This document shows positions 40,349 through 50,241 of a stretch of 64,000 nucleotides of DNA, in pieces. Position 1 is the first letter of the stretch; each line of letters begins with the position of its first letter. The position numbers and the translations under genes are program-made. The stretch lies in NCBI RefSeq assembly GCF_000585375.1, contig NZ_KK073874.1:9087913-9151912 (forward strand), in the 5' to 3' direction. The stretch comes from Cryptosporangium arvum DSM 44712. Its GTDB lineage: Bacteria > Actinomycetota > Actinomycetes > Mycobacteriales > Cryptosporangiaceae. The notes under the pieces were generated by a model that saw nothing but the letters and a program-made list of their open reading frames with translations, was not told the origin of the DNA and ran no database searches.

Positions 40349-42196
40349 GTGACCAATCAAGCGTTCCGCGTCCGGGCCCCACAGCTCCAGGGTCGCGGCT
40401 GGCTGAACACCGCCGGCCGCGACCTGTCCCTGGCCGATCTGCGCGGCCGCATCGTCCTGCTCGACTTCTGGACGTTCTGCTGCATCAACTGCCTGCACGT
40501 GATCGACGAGCTCCGCCCGCTGGAGGAGGAGTTCGGCGACAAACTGGTCGTGGTCGGCGTCCATTCCCCGAAGTTCGAGCACGAGCGTGACCCGGAAGCA
40601 CTCAAAGCCGCGATCGAGCGCTACGACGTCCCGCACGCGGTGCTCGACGACCCGGAGCTGCTCACCTGGCAGCAGTACGCGGCTCGCGCCTGGCCGACGC
40701 TTGCCGTCGTCGACCCCGAGGGTTATCTGGTCGCGAGCATGTCCGGTGAGGGCCACGCGGAGGGGCTCCGCCGCCTGATCGGCGAGCTGATCGAGCGGCA
40801 CACCGCGAAGGGCACGCTGAGCACCGACGGCGTGCTGCCCGAGCGGACGAAGCGGGAAGACACCGAGCTTCGATTCCCCGGCAAGATCGCGCTCCTGCCC
40901 ACCGGCAACTTCCTGGTCAGCGATTCCGCGCACCACTCGATCGTCGAGCTGGCCCAGGACGGCGAGACCGTCCTGCGACGCATCGGTGACGGCACCCGTG
41001 GCGCGGACGACGGTACGAACCCGCGGTTCTCCGAGCCCCAGGGCCTCTGCGTGCTGCCGGAGGACGTCGCGAAGGCCGTCGGCTACGACGTCGTCATCGC
41101 CGACACGGTGAACCACAAACTGCGCGCGCTCACCCTCGAAACGGGAAGCATCACGACTCTCGCCGGTACCGGCGAGATCTGGCGCGGAGCCCCCGGCGAC
41201 CCGGTGGACATCCCCGAGGATCCCCGGGAAGCCCGCCTGAGCTCCCCGTGGGACGTGGCCTGGTACGAGCAGAGCGTCATCGTCGCGATGGCCGGCACCC
41301 ATCAGCTCTGGTCCTTCGACCCCGTGACGAACCACCTCGCCGTCTACGCCGGCACGACCGTGGAGTCGCTCAAGGACGGCCCGAAGGACGAGGCCTGGTT
41401 CGCCCAGCCGTCCGGCCTGGCCACCGACGCGTCGAAGCTCTGGGTGGCCGACTCCGAGAGCTCGGCTCTGCGGTGGATCGAGAACGGCGAGGTCCACACC
41501 GCCGTCGGCAAGGGCCTGTTCGATTTCGGCGCGATGGACGGCAAGGCCGACGAGGCACTGTTCCAGCACCCGCTCGGCGTCGCGGTGCTGCCGGACGGCT
41601 CGATCGCGGTGTGCGACACCTACAACAACGCGATCCGACGCTACGACCCGACCACCGACGAGGTGTCCACGCTGGCCACCAACGTGCCCGAGCCGTCCGG
41701 GGCGGTCGTCGCCGACGGCACGCTCGTCGTCGTGGAATCCGCGGCCCACCGGGTGACCCGGCCGGTGCCACCGGGCGCCGCCCAGGAGATCGCACAGCAG
41801 CGGCACCGCACGAAGCGCCCACCGGTGGAGCTGAGCCCCGGGCCGATCCGGGTCGAGATCGTGTTCGAGCCGCCGGCCGGGCAGAAGCTGGACGACCGCT
41901 ACGGCCCGTCCACCCGCCTGGAGATCTCGGCGAACCCGCCCACGCTGCTCGACGCGGGCGGGGGCGTCACGACCGAGCTCGAACGACGGATCACGCTGGC
42001 CGGTGACGAGAACGAGGCCGAGCCCTCCGAAGAGGGCGATGGCGTGTTGCAGGTGATCGCGCACGCGGCCAGCTGCGATGTGGAGGGTCCGAACCCGGCG
42101 TGCCACCTGAGCCGGCAGGACTGGGGTATCCCGATCCGCCTGGTGCCGGGCGCGCCGAGCGAACTCGTCCTCATGCTCCGGGGTGTGAACGCCTGA
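40349..42196 (+). CDS. NHLRC2-like thioredoxin/NHL-repeat protein
   Basis: A 615-residue protein with a thioredoxin domain (residues about 1-150; IVLLDFWTFCCINCLHVIDEL holds the CxxC as CINC) fused to a six-bladed NHL propeller (about 175-510: PTGNFLVSDSAHHSIVEL, DVVIADTVNHKLRALTL, KLWVADSESSALRWIE, GSIAVCDTYNNAIRRY) and a C-terminal beta domain. This is the same layout as human NHLRC2. Its substrate is not known. GTG 40349 lies 5 bases after the LppU-like gene, so both may share a transcript; it ends at a perfect hairpin. No signal peptide is seen. Confidence 0.9.
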   Translation: MTNQAFRVRAPQLQGRGWLNTAGRDLSLADLRGRIVLLDFWTFCCINCLHVIDELRPLEEEFGDKLVVVGVHSPKFEHERDPEALKAAIERYDVPHAVLDDPELLTWQQYAARAWPTLAVVDPEGYLVASMSGEGHAEGLRRLIGELIERHTAKGTLSTDGVLPERTKREDTELRFPGKIALLPTGNFLVSDSAHHSIVELAQDGETVLRRIGDGTRGADDGTNPRFSEPQGLCVLPEDVAKAVGYDVVIADTVNHKLRALTLETGSITTLAGTGEIWRGAPGDPVDIPEDPREARLSSPWDVAWYEQSVIVAMAGTHQLWSFDPVTNHLAVYAGTTVESLKDGPKDEAWFAQPSGLATDASKLWVADSESSALRWIENGEVHTAVGKGLFDFGAMDGKADEALFQHPLGVAVLPDGSIAVCDTYNNAIRRYDPTTDEVSTLATNVPEPSGAVVADGTLVVVESAAHRVTRPVPPGAAQEIAQQRHRTKRPPVELSPGPIRVEIVFEPPAGQKLDDRYGPSTRLEISANPPTLLDAGGGVTTELERRITLAGDENEAEPSEEGDGVLQVIAHAASCDVEGPNPACHLSRQDWGIPIRLVPGAPSELVLMLRGVNA

Positions 42197-42201
42197 AAAC
42201 G

Positions 42202-42235
42202 AGGAAGCCCCGACCGCGAACGGTCGGGGCTTCCT
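42202..42235. terminator. Perfect hairpin between convergent genes
   Basis: Arms 42202-42216 and 42221-42235 are exact complements (15 bp) around a CGAA loop, 5 bases after the NHL gene stop and 9 bases from the convergent DUF6458 gene end. It can terminate transcription from both sides. Confidence 0.8.
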
Positions 42236-42244
42236 GGTGACGCC

Positions 42245-42478
42245 TTACAGCGGAGGCGGCGGCTGAGTCGGATCGTCGGTGTAGATCCGCTCCCGGTTCG
42301 TCGTGCTCGCGCGCTTACGCGGACCCCAGTAGAAGACGCTGATCAAGATCCCGACGACGCCGACGAACATCAGGATCCAGCCGACCGCCTGAAGGTTGAT
42401 CCCCTGCAGGTCGACCGTGACGGCAAAGGCGAATATTGCGCCAAGGGCGATGAGGAAGAGCCCCGCGCCGATACCCAT
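42245..42478 (-). CDS. DUF6458-family small membrane protein
   Basis: A 77-residue protein with two membrane spans (IGAGLFLIALGAIFAFAV and VGWILMFVGVVGILISVF) joined by a short DLQGINLQ turn and ending in a charged tail that includes RIYTDDPTQPPPPL. This matches the DUF6458 family of actinobacterial membrane proteins of unknown role. ATG 42478 follows GGAGG on the minus strand. It is a single gene, convergent with the NHL gene. Confidence 0.8.
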   Translation of the reverse strand: MGIGAGLFLIALGAIFAFAVTVDLQGINLQAVGWILMFVGVVGILISVFYWGPRKRASTTNRERIYTDDPTQPPPPL

Positions 42479-42654
42479 GTCGACCTCCCGGTCGTGTACG
42501 CCGGATGCCACGCGGCACCCCGGTTGCGTCGCCACGGGCCTCGTACCCGGCAGAGGCCCACCCGACACACGAATCACACACCCGTGTGAACGGGCCCGAC
42601 GCTACTCCAACCAGGGTACGACGGTATGCCGAAACGGTGACGGCCAGGCACGTG

Positions 42655-44493
42655 TCAAAACGCGCTTTCGGGAACCTCCATCACGTCCAGGGTGGTCGCT
42701 TCGAGCACAGCGCGCCGGGCCGACAGCTCCGGGAGCACCTGCGCGGCGAAGAACCGGGCCGAGGCGATCTTGCCCACATAGAAGTCGTCGGACGATCCGG
42801 CGTCGAGCGCCCGGATGGCCACCTCGGCCTGCCGGAGCAGCAGCCACCCGACGACCAGGTCGGTCGTCGACAGCAGCAGGCGGGTCGTGTTGAGACCGAC
42901 CTTGTAGACCGAAGACGGGTCCTCGCCCAGCGACATCAGCTGGGTGACGCTCCACCCGACCATCGCCTGCACGTCGTCGAGCGCGGTCTTGAGCAGCGTG
43001 CGCTCGTTCTTCAGGCGCCCGTTGCCGCTCTCCGACTCGATGAACGCGGCGATCTCGCCGGCCAGCACGCCGAGCGCCTTGCCGCCGTCCTTGACGATCT
43101 TCCGGAAGAAGAAGTCCTGGCCCTGGATCGCGGTCGTGCCCTCGTAGAGGGTGTCGATCTTGGAGTCGCGGATGTACTGCTCGATCGGGTAGTCCTGCAG
43201 GAAGCCCGATCCGCCGAACGTCTGCAGCGACTCGGCGCCGAGCAACTCGTACGACCGCTCCGAGCCACCGCCCTTCACCATCGGCAGCAGCAGGTCGTTC
43301 AGCCGCGCGGCCGCCTCGGCGGCGGCGGCGTCACCCGAGGACTGAGCCAGGATCACCTCGTCCTGCACCGACGCCGTGTAATGCACGAGCGCGCGCAGGC
43401 CCTCCGCGTAGGACTTCTGACGCAGCAGGCTCCGGCGGACGTCGGGGTGGTGGATGATCGTGACCCGCGGCGCGGTCTTGTCGCCCTGCCGGGTCAGGTC
43501 GGCGCCCTGCACGCGGCTCTTGGCGTAGTCCAACGCGTTGAGGTAGCCGGTGGAGAGCGTCGCGATCGCCTTGGTGCCGACCATCATCCGGGCGGCCTCG
43601 ATGATGTTGAACATCTGCCGGATGCCGTCGTGCACGTCGCCGACCAGGTAGCCCACGGCCGGGTGCTTGTCGCCGAACGTCAGCTCGCAGGTCGTGGAGA
43701 CCTTCAGGCCCATTTTCTTCTCGACGTTCGTGACGTAGGCGCCGTTGCGCTCGCCCAGCTCACCGGAGTCGTCGAAGAGGAACTTCGGCACCATGAACAG
43801 GCTCAGGCCCTTGGTGCCAGGGCCACCGGCACCTTCGACGCCGACCGGCCGGGCCAGCACGTAGTGGATGATGTTGTCGGCCATGTCGTGCTCGGCCGAC
43901 GTGATGAAGCGCTTGACGCCCTCGAGGTGCCAGGTGCCGTCGGGCTGCGGGATCGCGCGGGTGCGGCCGGCACCGACGTCCGAACCGGCGTCCGGCTCGG
44001 TGAGCACCATCGTGGAGCCCCAGTGCTTCTCGACGAACAGCTTGGCCCAGGTCTTCTGCTGCTCGGTGCCGAGCTTGTAGAACACGCCGGCGAACGCGTA
44101 ACCGCTGGCGTACATGTGCAGGGCCGGGTTCGAGCCGAGTACCAGCTCGGAGATCGCCCACACCAGCTGGCGCGGGCTGCGGATGCCGCCGATCTCCGGG
44201 AGCACGTCGAGCTGCCAGGCCTCGGAGTCCTGCAGCGCCCGGTACGACTTCCGGAACGACTCGGGCAGCGTCACCGAGTTCGTGGCCGGGTCGAACACCG
44301 GCGGGTTGCGGTCGGCGTCGACGAAGGACTCGGCCAGCGGTCCTTCGGCCAGCTCGACCATCTGGGTGAGGAACGCGCGCGCGGTCTCCTCGTCGATCGC
44401 GTCGAACGGGCCGTTGCCCAGGCGATCACCGGCGCCGAAGACCTCGAAGAGGTTGAACTCGAGATCGCGCAGGTTGGCTTTGTAGTGGCTCAT
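42655..44493 (-). CDS. Acyl-CoA dehydrogenase, FadE5-like
   Basis: A 612-residue flavoprotein, longer than typical 380-residue acyl-CoA dehydrogenases by an N-terminal segment and a C-terminal extension; the length equals that of mycobacterial FadE5. Seen: [82 protein letters not shown] and [14 protein letters not shown] with the catalytic Glu. It oxidises acyl-CoA in beta-oxidation; chain specificity cannot be read. ATG 44493 ([10 protein letters not shown]) is the family start. Three palindromes lie upstream. Confidence 0.92.
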   Translation of the reverse strand: MSHYKANLRDLEFNLFEVFGAGDRLGNGPFDAIDEETARAFLTQMVELAEGPLAESFVDADRNPPVFDPATNSVTLPESFRKSYRALQDSEAWQLDVLPEIGGIRSPRQLVWAISELVLGSNPALHMYASGYAFAGVFYKLGTEQQKTWAKLFVEKHWGSTMVLTEPDAGSDVGAGRTRAIPQPDGTWHLEGVKRFITSAEHDMADNIIHYVLARPVGVEGAGGPGTKGLSLFMVPKFLFDDSGELGERNGAYVTNVEKKMGLKVSTTCELTFGDKHPAVGYLVGDVHDGIRQMFNIIEAARMMVGTKAIATLSTGYLNALDYAKSRVQGADLTRQGDKTAPRVTIIHHPDVRRSLLRQKSYAEGLRALVHYTASVQDEVILAQSSGDAAAAEAAARLNDLLLPMVKGGGSERSYELLGAESLQTFGGSGFLQDYPIEQYIRDSKIDTLYEGTTAIQGQDFFFRKIVKDGGKALGVLAGEIAAFIESESGNGRLKNERTLLKTALDDVQAMVGWSVTQLMSLGEDPSSVYKVGLNTTRLLLSTTDLVVGWLLLRQAEVAIRALDAGSSDDFYVGKIASARFFAAQVLPELSARRAVLEATTLDVMEVPESAF

Positions 44494-44549
44494 CGCGGGT
44501 CCTCCCCGTGCAGACTGGCCCGCCACCATGACGAGCCCGCTGTACCCAT

Positions 44550-44592
44550 CGGTATACCGCCCAGTAACATTCGCCATGTTACCGGTCGGTAA
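44550..44592. promoter_or_regulatory. Cluster of three palindromes upstream of the acyl-CoA dehydrogenase gene
   Basis: CGGTATACCG (44550-44559) is a perfect palindrome; TAACAT (44565-44570) pairs with ATGTTA (44576-44581); TTACCG (44579-44584) pairs with CGGTAA (44587-44592) and overlaps the second. All lie 57-99 bases upstream of the start codon, where a TetR-type fatty-acid regulator could bind. No TetR gene adjoins, so the binder is unknown. Confidence 0.55.
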
Positions 44593-44726
44593 TGCTCGCG
44601 CGCATGAGTATGAGCGGGCTCACATGCGTGAGCCGTCAACAAATTGGCGAGAGGTGACGGTCCCCGCCCCATCGACGTCCGACAAATGCGACTTAGTGGC
44701 CGACGTCGAGCGCTCCGCGCCAGCAA

Positions 44727-45848
44727 CTAATCGCCGGAGATCGGGTCCCACTCCCAGGCCGGTCGAGCCGCGGCGTTCGAGGTCTCGGGCTTGCGCTCGG
44801 AGCCGGTGTACTCGAGCAGGATCAGCGCGATGTCGTCGTCGAGCACCCCGTGCACCCAGCCGCGCAACGCGTTGACGAGCGAGGTGAGCCCGTCCTCGAC
44901 GGTGCCGTGCCCGGCGATGCGCCAGGCGCGCTCCCGGATCGGGAAGAACTCACCGTTCCTCCGCGCCTCGGCCAGCCCATCGGTGAACAGCAACAACCGG
45001 TCCCCCGGCTCCAGCCGCTCGACCCGCGGCCGCACCACCGGCAGGAACCCGAGCGGCGGAGCCGGCGACGGCGGCTCCAGCGCGATCACGTCGCCCCGGC
45101 GCAGCAGCAGCGGCGCCGGATGCCCGCAGTTGAGCACGGTCAGGGTTCCGCCGCGCTCCTCGATCAGGCACGCGGTGACGAAGTCCTCGTAGCCGACCGA
45201 GCGCGCCACCGCACGGTCCAGGTCGGCCACGATCGCCCGCAGGTCGACCCGCTCGTGCGCGACGTGCCGGTAGGACCCGAGCACGCTGCTGGCGAGCCGG
45301 ACCGCTTCCAGCCCCTTCCCACGCACGTCCCCGATCAGCACCCGGGTGCCGTACGGCGTGCTCATCGCCTCGTAGAGGTCACCACCGATGTCCGCCTCCG
45401 CGTTCGCCGACACGTACCGCACCGCGACCGACATCGTTCCGATCCGCGGCCCGATCGGACGCAGCACGGCCTGCTGGGCCACCGCGGCCAACTTGCTGAG
45501 CGTCGCCACTCGCTTGGACGTGCGGTCGCCGAGCATCGACAGCCAGGCCGCGAGCGCGGTGAAGACGAGGATCGCGGCCAGCCGCAGTACCTGCTGGGGT
45601 GCGAACGCCTCGCCGTCCACCATGCCCAGTGCCGCCCCCAGTACGAAGCAGAGGGCTCCGACCGCGAACGTGGCCCGGTACGACGCCAGCGCGGCTGCGA
45701 GGAACGGCGGCGCGACGAGCAGCCCGACGAACTGCAGACCCGGCATCGCGACGTCGAACGCCGCGATCGCGAGCGCCAACAGGCATGCGCCGACTATTCC
45801 GGTGCGTGGTGACACCACCGGATCCCCGAGGTGCGGGTTCGTTGGCAT
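44727..45848 (-). CDS. Membrane-anchored SpoIIE-family (PP2C) phosphatase
   Basis: A 373-residue protein. Residues about 15-115 hold four membrane spans, then a linker, then a SpoIIE phosphatase domain: ADIGGDLYEAMSTPYGTRVLIGDVRGKGLEAVRLA (metal Asp residues, about 155-190), TLTVLNCGHPAPLLL, LLLFTDGLAEARR and a final DDDIALILLEY. These enzymes dephosphorylate anti-sigma antagonist proteins. No such partner is nearby. ATG 45848 is preferred, although the frame extends upstream with basic sequence. It is upstream of the acyl-CoA dehydrogenase on the same strand with 233 bases between. Confidence 0.85.
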   Translation of the reverse strand: MPTNPHLGDPVVSPRTGIVGACLLALAIAAFDVAMPGLQFVGLLVAPPFLAAALASYRATFAVGALCFVLGAALGMVDGEAFAPQQVLRLAAILVFTALAAWLSMLGDRTSKRVATLSKLAAVAQQAVLRPIGPRIGTMSVAVRYVSANAEADIGGDLYEAMSTPYGTRVLIGDVRGKGLEAVRLASSVLGSYRHVAHERVDLRAIVADLDRAVARSVGYEDFVTACLIEERGGTLTVLNCGHPAPLLLRRGDVIALEPPSPAPPLGFLPVVRPRVERLEPGDRLLLFTDGLAEARRNGEFFPIRERAWRIAGHGTVEDGLTSLVNALRGWVHGVLDDDIALILLEYTGSERKPETSNAAARPAWEWDPISGD

Positions 45849-46011
45849 CGACGGGCCCACCCCTGACAGCACAGCGTGGCGCGTCTGCGCACGGACCTTC
45901 CATAGGATGCCCGTTCGGTTGCCACTCGACGCGTCGCCACGACGAGAACCGGCCGTGTGCTCGCTGGTCTCGCCCGTTCGACCGAGGGAGGTATGACCGT
46001 TTGATGACGCT

Positions 46012-46623
46012 TTACGACCCACGGTGATGGTCTAGCTCGACCTCTCGTACCAGTCCGCGGACGTGCAGCCGCTCACGGACGGCCGGCTGCGCACCGTCCA
46101 CGATGACCGCCGCACCGAGATACCGCGCACCGGCCGCGGTCACGATCTCGGCCAGCGCCGAGAGCTGGGCACCGGTCTCCACCCAGTCGTCGACGACGAG
46201 CACGGCATCGTCCGGACCGAGGTGGCGGGCCCGCACACCGAGCATCACCGGCCGGCCGTCGTGCCCCGGGCCACCGGCGCGGGTGATCAGCTCGTCGGCG
46301 AGCTCGGCACCGCTCAGGTCGCGGTAGGCCTCGACGAACCCGACGCCGATCGAGCGAGCGACGAGCGGCCCCAGCAGGAAACCGCTGGTGGCCGGAGCGG
46401 CGACCACGGTCGGCAGCGCGGGTGAGAGCGCGGCGAGCGCGGGGCCGATCCGGTCGAGGATGACCGGATCGCGCCACCACCCGGACCGGTCGGTGAGCAG
46501 GTGGTCGCACCAGTCGCCGGGGTCGATCCAGCGGAAGGTCTCGAGGAGGCGTACGCGCAGGTCAGGATCGGCGGGCGTAACAGGGCTCTCCGACGGGTCG
46601 ACCGAGAGCGGGGCACTCGACAC
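46012..46623 (-). CDS. Phosphoribosyltransferase-like protein (adenine/xanthine type)
   Basis: A 203-residue protein with the type I phosphoribosyltransferase fold. The PRPP-binding loop DDAVLVVDDWVETGAQLSAL carries two Asp residues followed by Thr-Gly, preceded by VVAAPATSGFLLGPLVA and AYRDLSGAELA-type flanking strands. Such enzymes salvage purine bases, but regulatory or non-catalytic homologs exist. GTG 46623 is the best start because translated sequence before it lacks homology. It is divergent from the winged-helix gene (68-base gap). Confidence 0.75.
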   Translation of the reverse strand: MSSAPLSVDPSESPVTPADPDLRVRLLETFRWIDPGDWCDHLLTDRSGWWRDPVILDRIGPALAALSPALPTVVAAPATSGFLLGPLVARSIGVGFVEAYRDLSGAELADELITRAGGPGHDGRPVMLGVRARHLGPDDAVLVVDDWVETGAQLSALAEIVTAAGARYLGAAVIVDGAQPAVRERLHVRGLVREVELDHHRGS

Positions 46624-46691
46624 GGGGACACCGTAGGTACAGGCTCCAAACACGTCAACGTCACTCGCACGGATGGGGAAACCTGGGCGCC

Positions 46692-47777
46692 ATGGGAGCA
46701 GCAATCGAGGTCGACCGGCACCAGGTGCTCGCCTACCGGGTGGGGGCACAGCAGCTCGACCGGTCCGAACCGGAGATCACGCGGCTGGCCGTGCTCGACC
46801 TCGGAGTGGCCGACACGCCGCCGGGTTCGGCCCGGGTGGCGTTCGCGGCGCGGCTGCCCTCGCTCGAGGACGACGACTCACTGGTGACCGTGTGGGGCGC
46901 GCGCGGTGCGCCGTTCGTGCACCGCGCGGCCGACCTGCCCCCGCTCGCCGCCGCCCTGTTCCCCCGCGACGAGGCGGACGCGAAAGCGCGGGTCGGCGCG
47001 TCCACGGCGAGGATCCCCGGCGACGATCTCGACGCCGTGCGCGCCACCGCCTCGGCGCTGCGTGAGGTCGTCACCGCGCCGATCAGCAAGGGCGCGATGA
47101 GCACGGCGCTGACCGCGCGCCGGCCGGAGCTGGCCTCCTACTGTCCCGGGTGCCAGGTCGATCACCTGAGCGACCAACTGATCCGCGTCGCCGGTCTGGC
47201 CGGCGGCATCCGGATCGAGCCCGGCACCACACCGCTGATCGTGTCGCCGATCGCCGGCCGGGTGCCGGACCCCGGAGACGCCGATGCGCCGCTGCCCGCG
47301 TCGGCGTATCTACGGCTGCACGGGCCCGGCACGCAGGCCGAAGTGGCGGCCTACTTCTCGGCGAGCAAGGCCAGGGTCGCCGAGGACTGGCCCGGGGATC
47401 TGCTCGAGGTGCGGGTGGACGGGAAGGCCGGGTTCTGGATTCCCGCCGACGCCGAGTCCGCGCTGCGCGATCCCGCCGCACCCGACCCGGTGCGGCTGCT
47501 GCCGCCGAGCGATCCGTACCTGCAGACCCGTAACCGGAACCTGCTCGTGCCGGAGAAGGCCGAGCAGAAGGCGCTCTGGCGGCCGATCGGGAACCCGGGC
47601 GCGATCCTGGTCGACGGGGAGATCGCCGGCACCTGGCGTCCGAAGCTCGCGGGCAAGCGCCTCACGATCACGCTCGAGGCGTTCCGCCCGCTCCCGCCGG
47701 CCGCGCGGTCCGCGATCGACGAGGAGGCCGGGAACGTCGCCACCGCTCGCGGCGCCACGGACGTTCGCATCACCTGA
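46692..47777 (+). CDS. Winged-helix DNA-binding domain protein (HTH_42/PF06224 type)
   Basis: A 361-residue protein. Its C-terminal third has the family landmarks LLPPSDPYLQTRNRNLLVP, ALWRPIGNPGAILVDGEIAGTWRPK and a final LTITLEAF, and the middle shows winged-helix segments (LRLHGPGTQAEVAAYFSASKARVAE). The N-terminal half has TPPGSARVAFAAR and TAPISKGAMSTALTARRP. Relatives include AlkX-like proteins of the DNA-repair context, but the function is unsettled. ATG 46692 follows GGGGAAACC without a strong ribosome site. It is divergent from the phosphoribosyltransferase. Confidence 0.82.
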   Translation: MGAAIEVDRHQVLAYRVGAQQLDRSEPEITRLAVLDLGVADTPPGSARVAFAARLPSLEDDDSLVTVWGARGAPFVHRAADLPPLAAALFPRDEADAKARVGASTARIPGDDLDAVRATASALREVVTAPISKGAMSTALTARRPELASYCPGCQVDHLSDQLIRVAGLAGGIRIEPGTTPLIVSPIAGRVPDPGDADAPLPASAYLRLHGPGTQAEVAAYFSASKARVAEDWPGDLLEVRVDGKAGFWIPADAESALRDPAAPDPVRLLPPSDPYLQTRNRNLLVPEKAEQKALWRPIGNPGAILVDGEIAGTWRPKLAGKRLTITLEAFRPLPPAARSAIDEEAGNVATARGATDVRIT

Positions 47778-47834
47778 CGGCCGGACCGCACATTCCGTGC
47801 CCACGGACCCGCAGATGTGACCAGAATTCACAGA

Positions 47835-48674
47835 ATGACGGGGAGTGCACTGGTACTCGGCGGGGGCGGAGTCACCGGCATAGCCTGGGAAATCGGGCTA
47901 CTGGCCGGGCTGCTCGACGCCGGAGTCGACCTGACCACGGCAGATCTGATCGTCGGCACCTCGGCCGGCTCGGTGGTGGGGACGGTCGTCGCGACCGGCG
48001 CCGACATCGAGGAGCTCTACCAGAACCAGCTGGAGCCCAGCGGTAGCGAGATCCCCGCCCGGATGGGTACGACGACGCTCCTGCGCTGGGGATTCGCCGC
48101 GGTGACCAGCCGGAGCCCGGAACGGTTCCGGGCCCGGGTCGGCGCGCTGGCCCGGCGCACCCGCACCGTGCCGGAGGACGAGCGCCGCCAGGTGATCGCC
48201 TCCCGGCTCCCGGTGCACGACTGGCCCGATCGTCGGCTCGTGCTGACGGCGGTGGACGCCGTCACCGGTGAGCTCGCCCCGTTCGACCGGAACAGCGGCG
48301 TGTCGCTGGTGGACGCCGTGTCGGCGAGCTGCGCGGTGCCCGGCGTCTGGCCTCCGGTGACCGTGAACGGCCGGCAGTACATCGACGGCGGGGTCCGGTC
48401 GACCGCGAACGTCGATCTCGCGTCCGGGTGCGATCGGATCGTCGTGCTCGCGCCGCTGCCCCGCGGCGGCGGGCCGATGCCGGGCGTCTCGACGCAGGTC
48501 GCGCACCTCGGCGACTCGGCCCGCGTCGCCGTGGTCACGCCGAATCAGGCGGCGCGGGCCGCGTTCGGCCGCAACGTGCTCGATCCGGCTCGCCGACCGC
48601 CGTCGGCGCGCGCCGGCCGCGCCCAGGCCGCCGACGTGGCGATGGCCGTCCACTCGGTCTGGTCGGATCACTGA
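47835..48674 (+). CDS. Patatin-like phospholipase
   Basis: A 279-residue protein with all patatin landmarks: oxyanion loop LVLGGGGVTGIAWEIGLL, nucleophile elbow IVGTSAGSVVGT (catalytic Ser in GTSAGS) and catalytic Asp in YIDGGVRSTANVDLA. It is a serine acyl hydrolase, with a lipid substrate not specified. ATG 47835 is chosen although GTG 47817 is possible. No signal peptide is seen, so it is probably cytosolic or membrane-peripheral. It ends 4 bases before the convergent GT39 gene. Confidence 0.92.
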   Translation: MTGSALVLGGGGVTGIAWEIGLLAGLLDAGVDLTTADLIVGTSAGSVVGTVVATGADIEELYQNQLEPSGSEIPARMGTTTLLRWGFAAVTSRSPERFRARVGALARRTRTVPEDERRQVIASRLPVHDWPDRRLVLTAVDAVTGELAPFDRNSGVSLVDAVSASCAVPGVWPPVTVNGRQYIDGGVRSTANVDLASGCDRIVVLAPLPRGGGPMPGVSTQVAHLGDSARVAVVTPNQAARAAFGRNVLDPARRPPSARAGRAQAADVAMAVHSVWSDH

Positions 48675-48678
48675 GCCG

Positions 48679-50148
48679 TCAGACGCGGCGGAACTTCGGC
48701 CAGAGGCCGGACCAGGGCTCGCGAGGGTTGCGGCAGAGCCAGATCGGGACGCCGTTCTCCTCGTTGTCGACGTCGACACCCACGGCGACCGAGCCGGCGC
48801 GCTCCACCGAGCCGAAGTAGCGCCGCAGGTGGGCCGGATCGTCGAACCCGACGGCGACGACGACGTCGGCCGATTCGGGTGGTCGGCCGAAGTCGGCGAC
48901 GCTCATGTGCCCCGAGTAGACCGGCACCGTGCCGTACCGGCTGACCGCGCCGGCCTCGCCGTAGTTGCTGGTGACGACCACCGCGCCGGGCGGCGTGACC
49001 CGCTCGATCGACGCCACGGCGGCCGGCCAGCCGATCGTCTCCCCGGCGTCGTAGTTCACCGCGACGACGGCGTCGGGCACCGAGGAGGCCGACGTGATCG
49101 GCAGCATCAGCAGGGCGGCGAGGACCGCGCAGAACACCATTGCGGCGGCGAGCCCGACCCGGCGGAGCGCCAGCCGGCCGCGGCTGAGCCACCCGACCAG
49201 CGGAATCGCGCCGACGCCGGTCAGGGCCATCAGCATCGCGACGTCGTAGTAGCCCTTGCCGCCACCGATGAGCACGACCGCGGCGATCACCACCCACGCC
49301 CAGGCCACCGCCCGGTACGGACGCCACTCGGGGCGCCGGAAGAGCGCGACGAGGCCGGCGATCCAGACGACCGAGGCGATCGGGCTGACGATCACGAACT
49401 GCAGGGCGACCGCGACGGGACGGCCGGCGTACGAGCTGTCCCCCGACGCGATCTGGGCGGCGACGTCGAGCTGCGGAAACCCGTTCGCGATCTGCCAGAC
49501 CACGTTCGGCGTCACGATCAGGACCGCGAGCGCGGCTCCGGCGAGCACCCAGCGGTCGCGCAGCAACCGGCGCGGGCCGGCGACCAGGAGACCGCCGACC
49601 AACCCGACCGCCAGCAGACCGACCAGGTACTTGTTCAGCAACCCCAGGCCGGCGACCGCGCCGATCAGCACCGCTAAGCGGGTGTCGCCGGTACGCAGCA
49701 CCCGCAGCGTCAGCCAGAGCACGACCAGCCAGACCACGACGTCGACCGTCGTGGTCGACAGCAGGTGCCCGAACGCGAACGCCGCCGACGACGTGGCGAT
49801 CAGCACCGCGGCGAGCAACTGGGCCGCTCGTCCACCGCCGAGCTCACGGGCGATCAGGGCGACCAGCAGCACGCAGGCGCCGGCGATCAGCGCCGAGGGC
49901 GTCCGGAAGACCGTCAGGTTGCCGGGAGCGATCGTGTCGGCGAGCCAGGCGATCGCCGGGGTGAGCGGCGGCTGGTCGACGAAGCCCCAGTCGAGGTGGC
50001 GCGCACAGAGCAAGAAGTACAGTTCGTCGCGGTGGTAGCCGTACCGCCCGGCGAACCCGAGCAGGACGGCGGTGACCGCAGCGGCGATCACCCAGACCCA
50101 GTGTTCGAGCGGCGGAAGGGTGCGCTGCTCGGCTTCGACCTGCGCCAT
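48679..50148 (-). CDS. GT39/ArnT-like integral membrane glycosyltransferase
   Basis: A 489-residue protein with about eleven membrane spans and a final soluble domain of about 120 residues. The first external loop has YHRDELYFLLCARHLDWGFVDQPPLTPAIAWL, the acidic motif (Asp-Glu) typical of GT39/dolichyl-phosphate mannose-type enzymes and of ArnT-like transferases. These transfer a sugar from a polyprenyl-phosphate donor to a protein or envelope acceptor. ATG 50148 gives the standard N-terminus. It converges on the patatin gene and is divergent from moaA (93-base gap). Confidence 0.88.
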   Translation of the reverse strand: MAQVEAEQRTLPPLEHWVWVIAAAVTAVLLGFAGRYGYHRDELYFLLCARHLDWGFVDQPPLTPAIAWLADTIAPGNLTVFRTPSALIAGACVLLVALIARELGGGRAAQLLAAVLIATSSAAFAFGHLLSTTTVDVVVWLVVLWLTLRVLRTGDTRLAVLIGAVAGLGLLNKYLVGLLAVGLVGGLLVAGPRRLLRDRWVLAGAALAVLIVTPNVVWQIANGFPQLDVAAQIASGDSSYAGRPVAVALQFVIVSPIASVVWIAGLVALFRRPEWRPYRAVAWAWVVIAAVVLIGGGKGYYDVAMLMALTGVGAIPLVGWLSRGRLALRRVGLAAAMVFCAVLAALLMLPITSASSVPDAVVAVNYDAGETIGWPAAVASIERVTPPGAVVVTSNYGEAGAVSRYGTVPVYSGHMSVADFGRPPESADVVVAVGFDDPAHLRRYFGSVERAGSVAVGVDVDNEENGVPIWLCRNPREPWSGLWPKFRRV

Positions 50149-50241
50149 GACCACAGCATGAGGGGTGCGCGCCAAGTCGGGCATCGGATTCGTAGTCAAT
50201 TGACTCAGGCGGTAACTCGTTGCTCCGGTTACGCTCGGATC

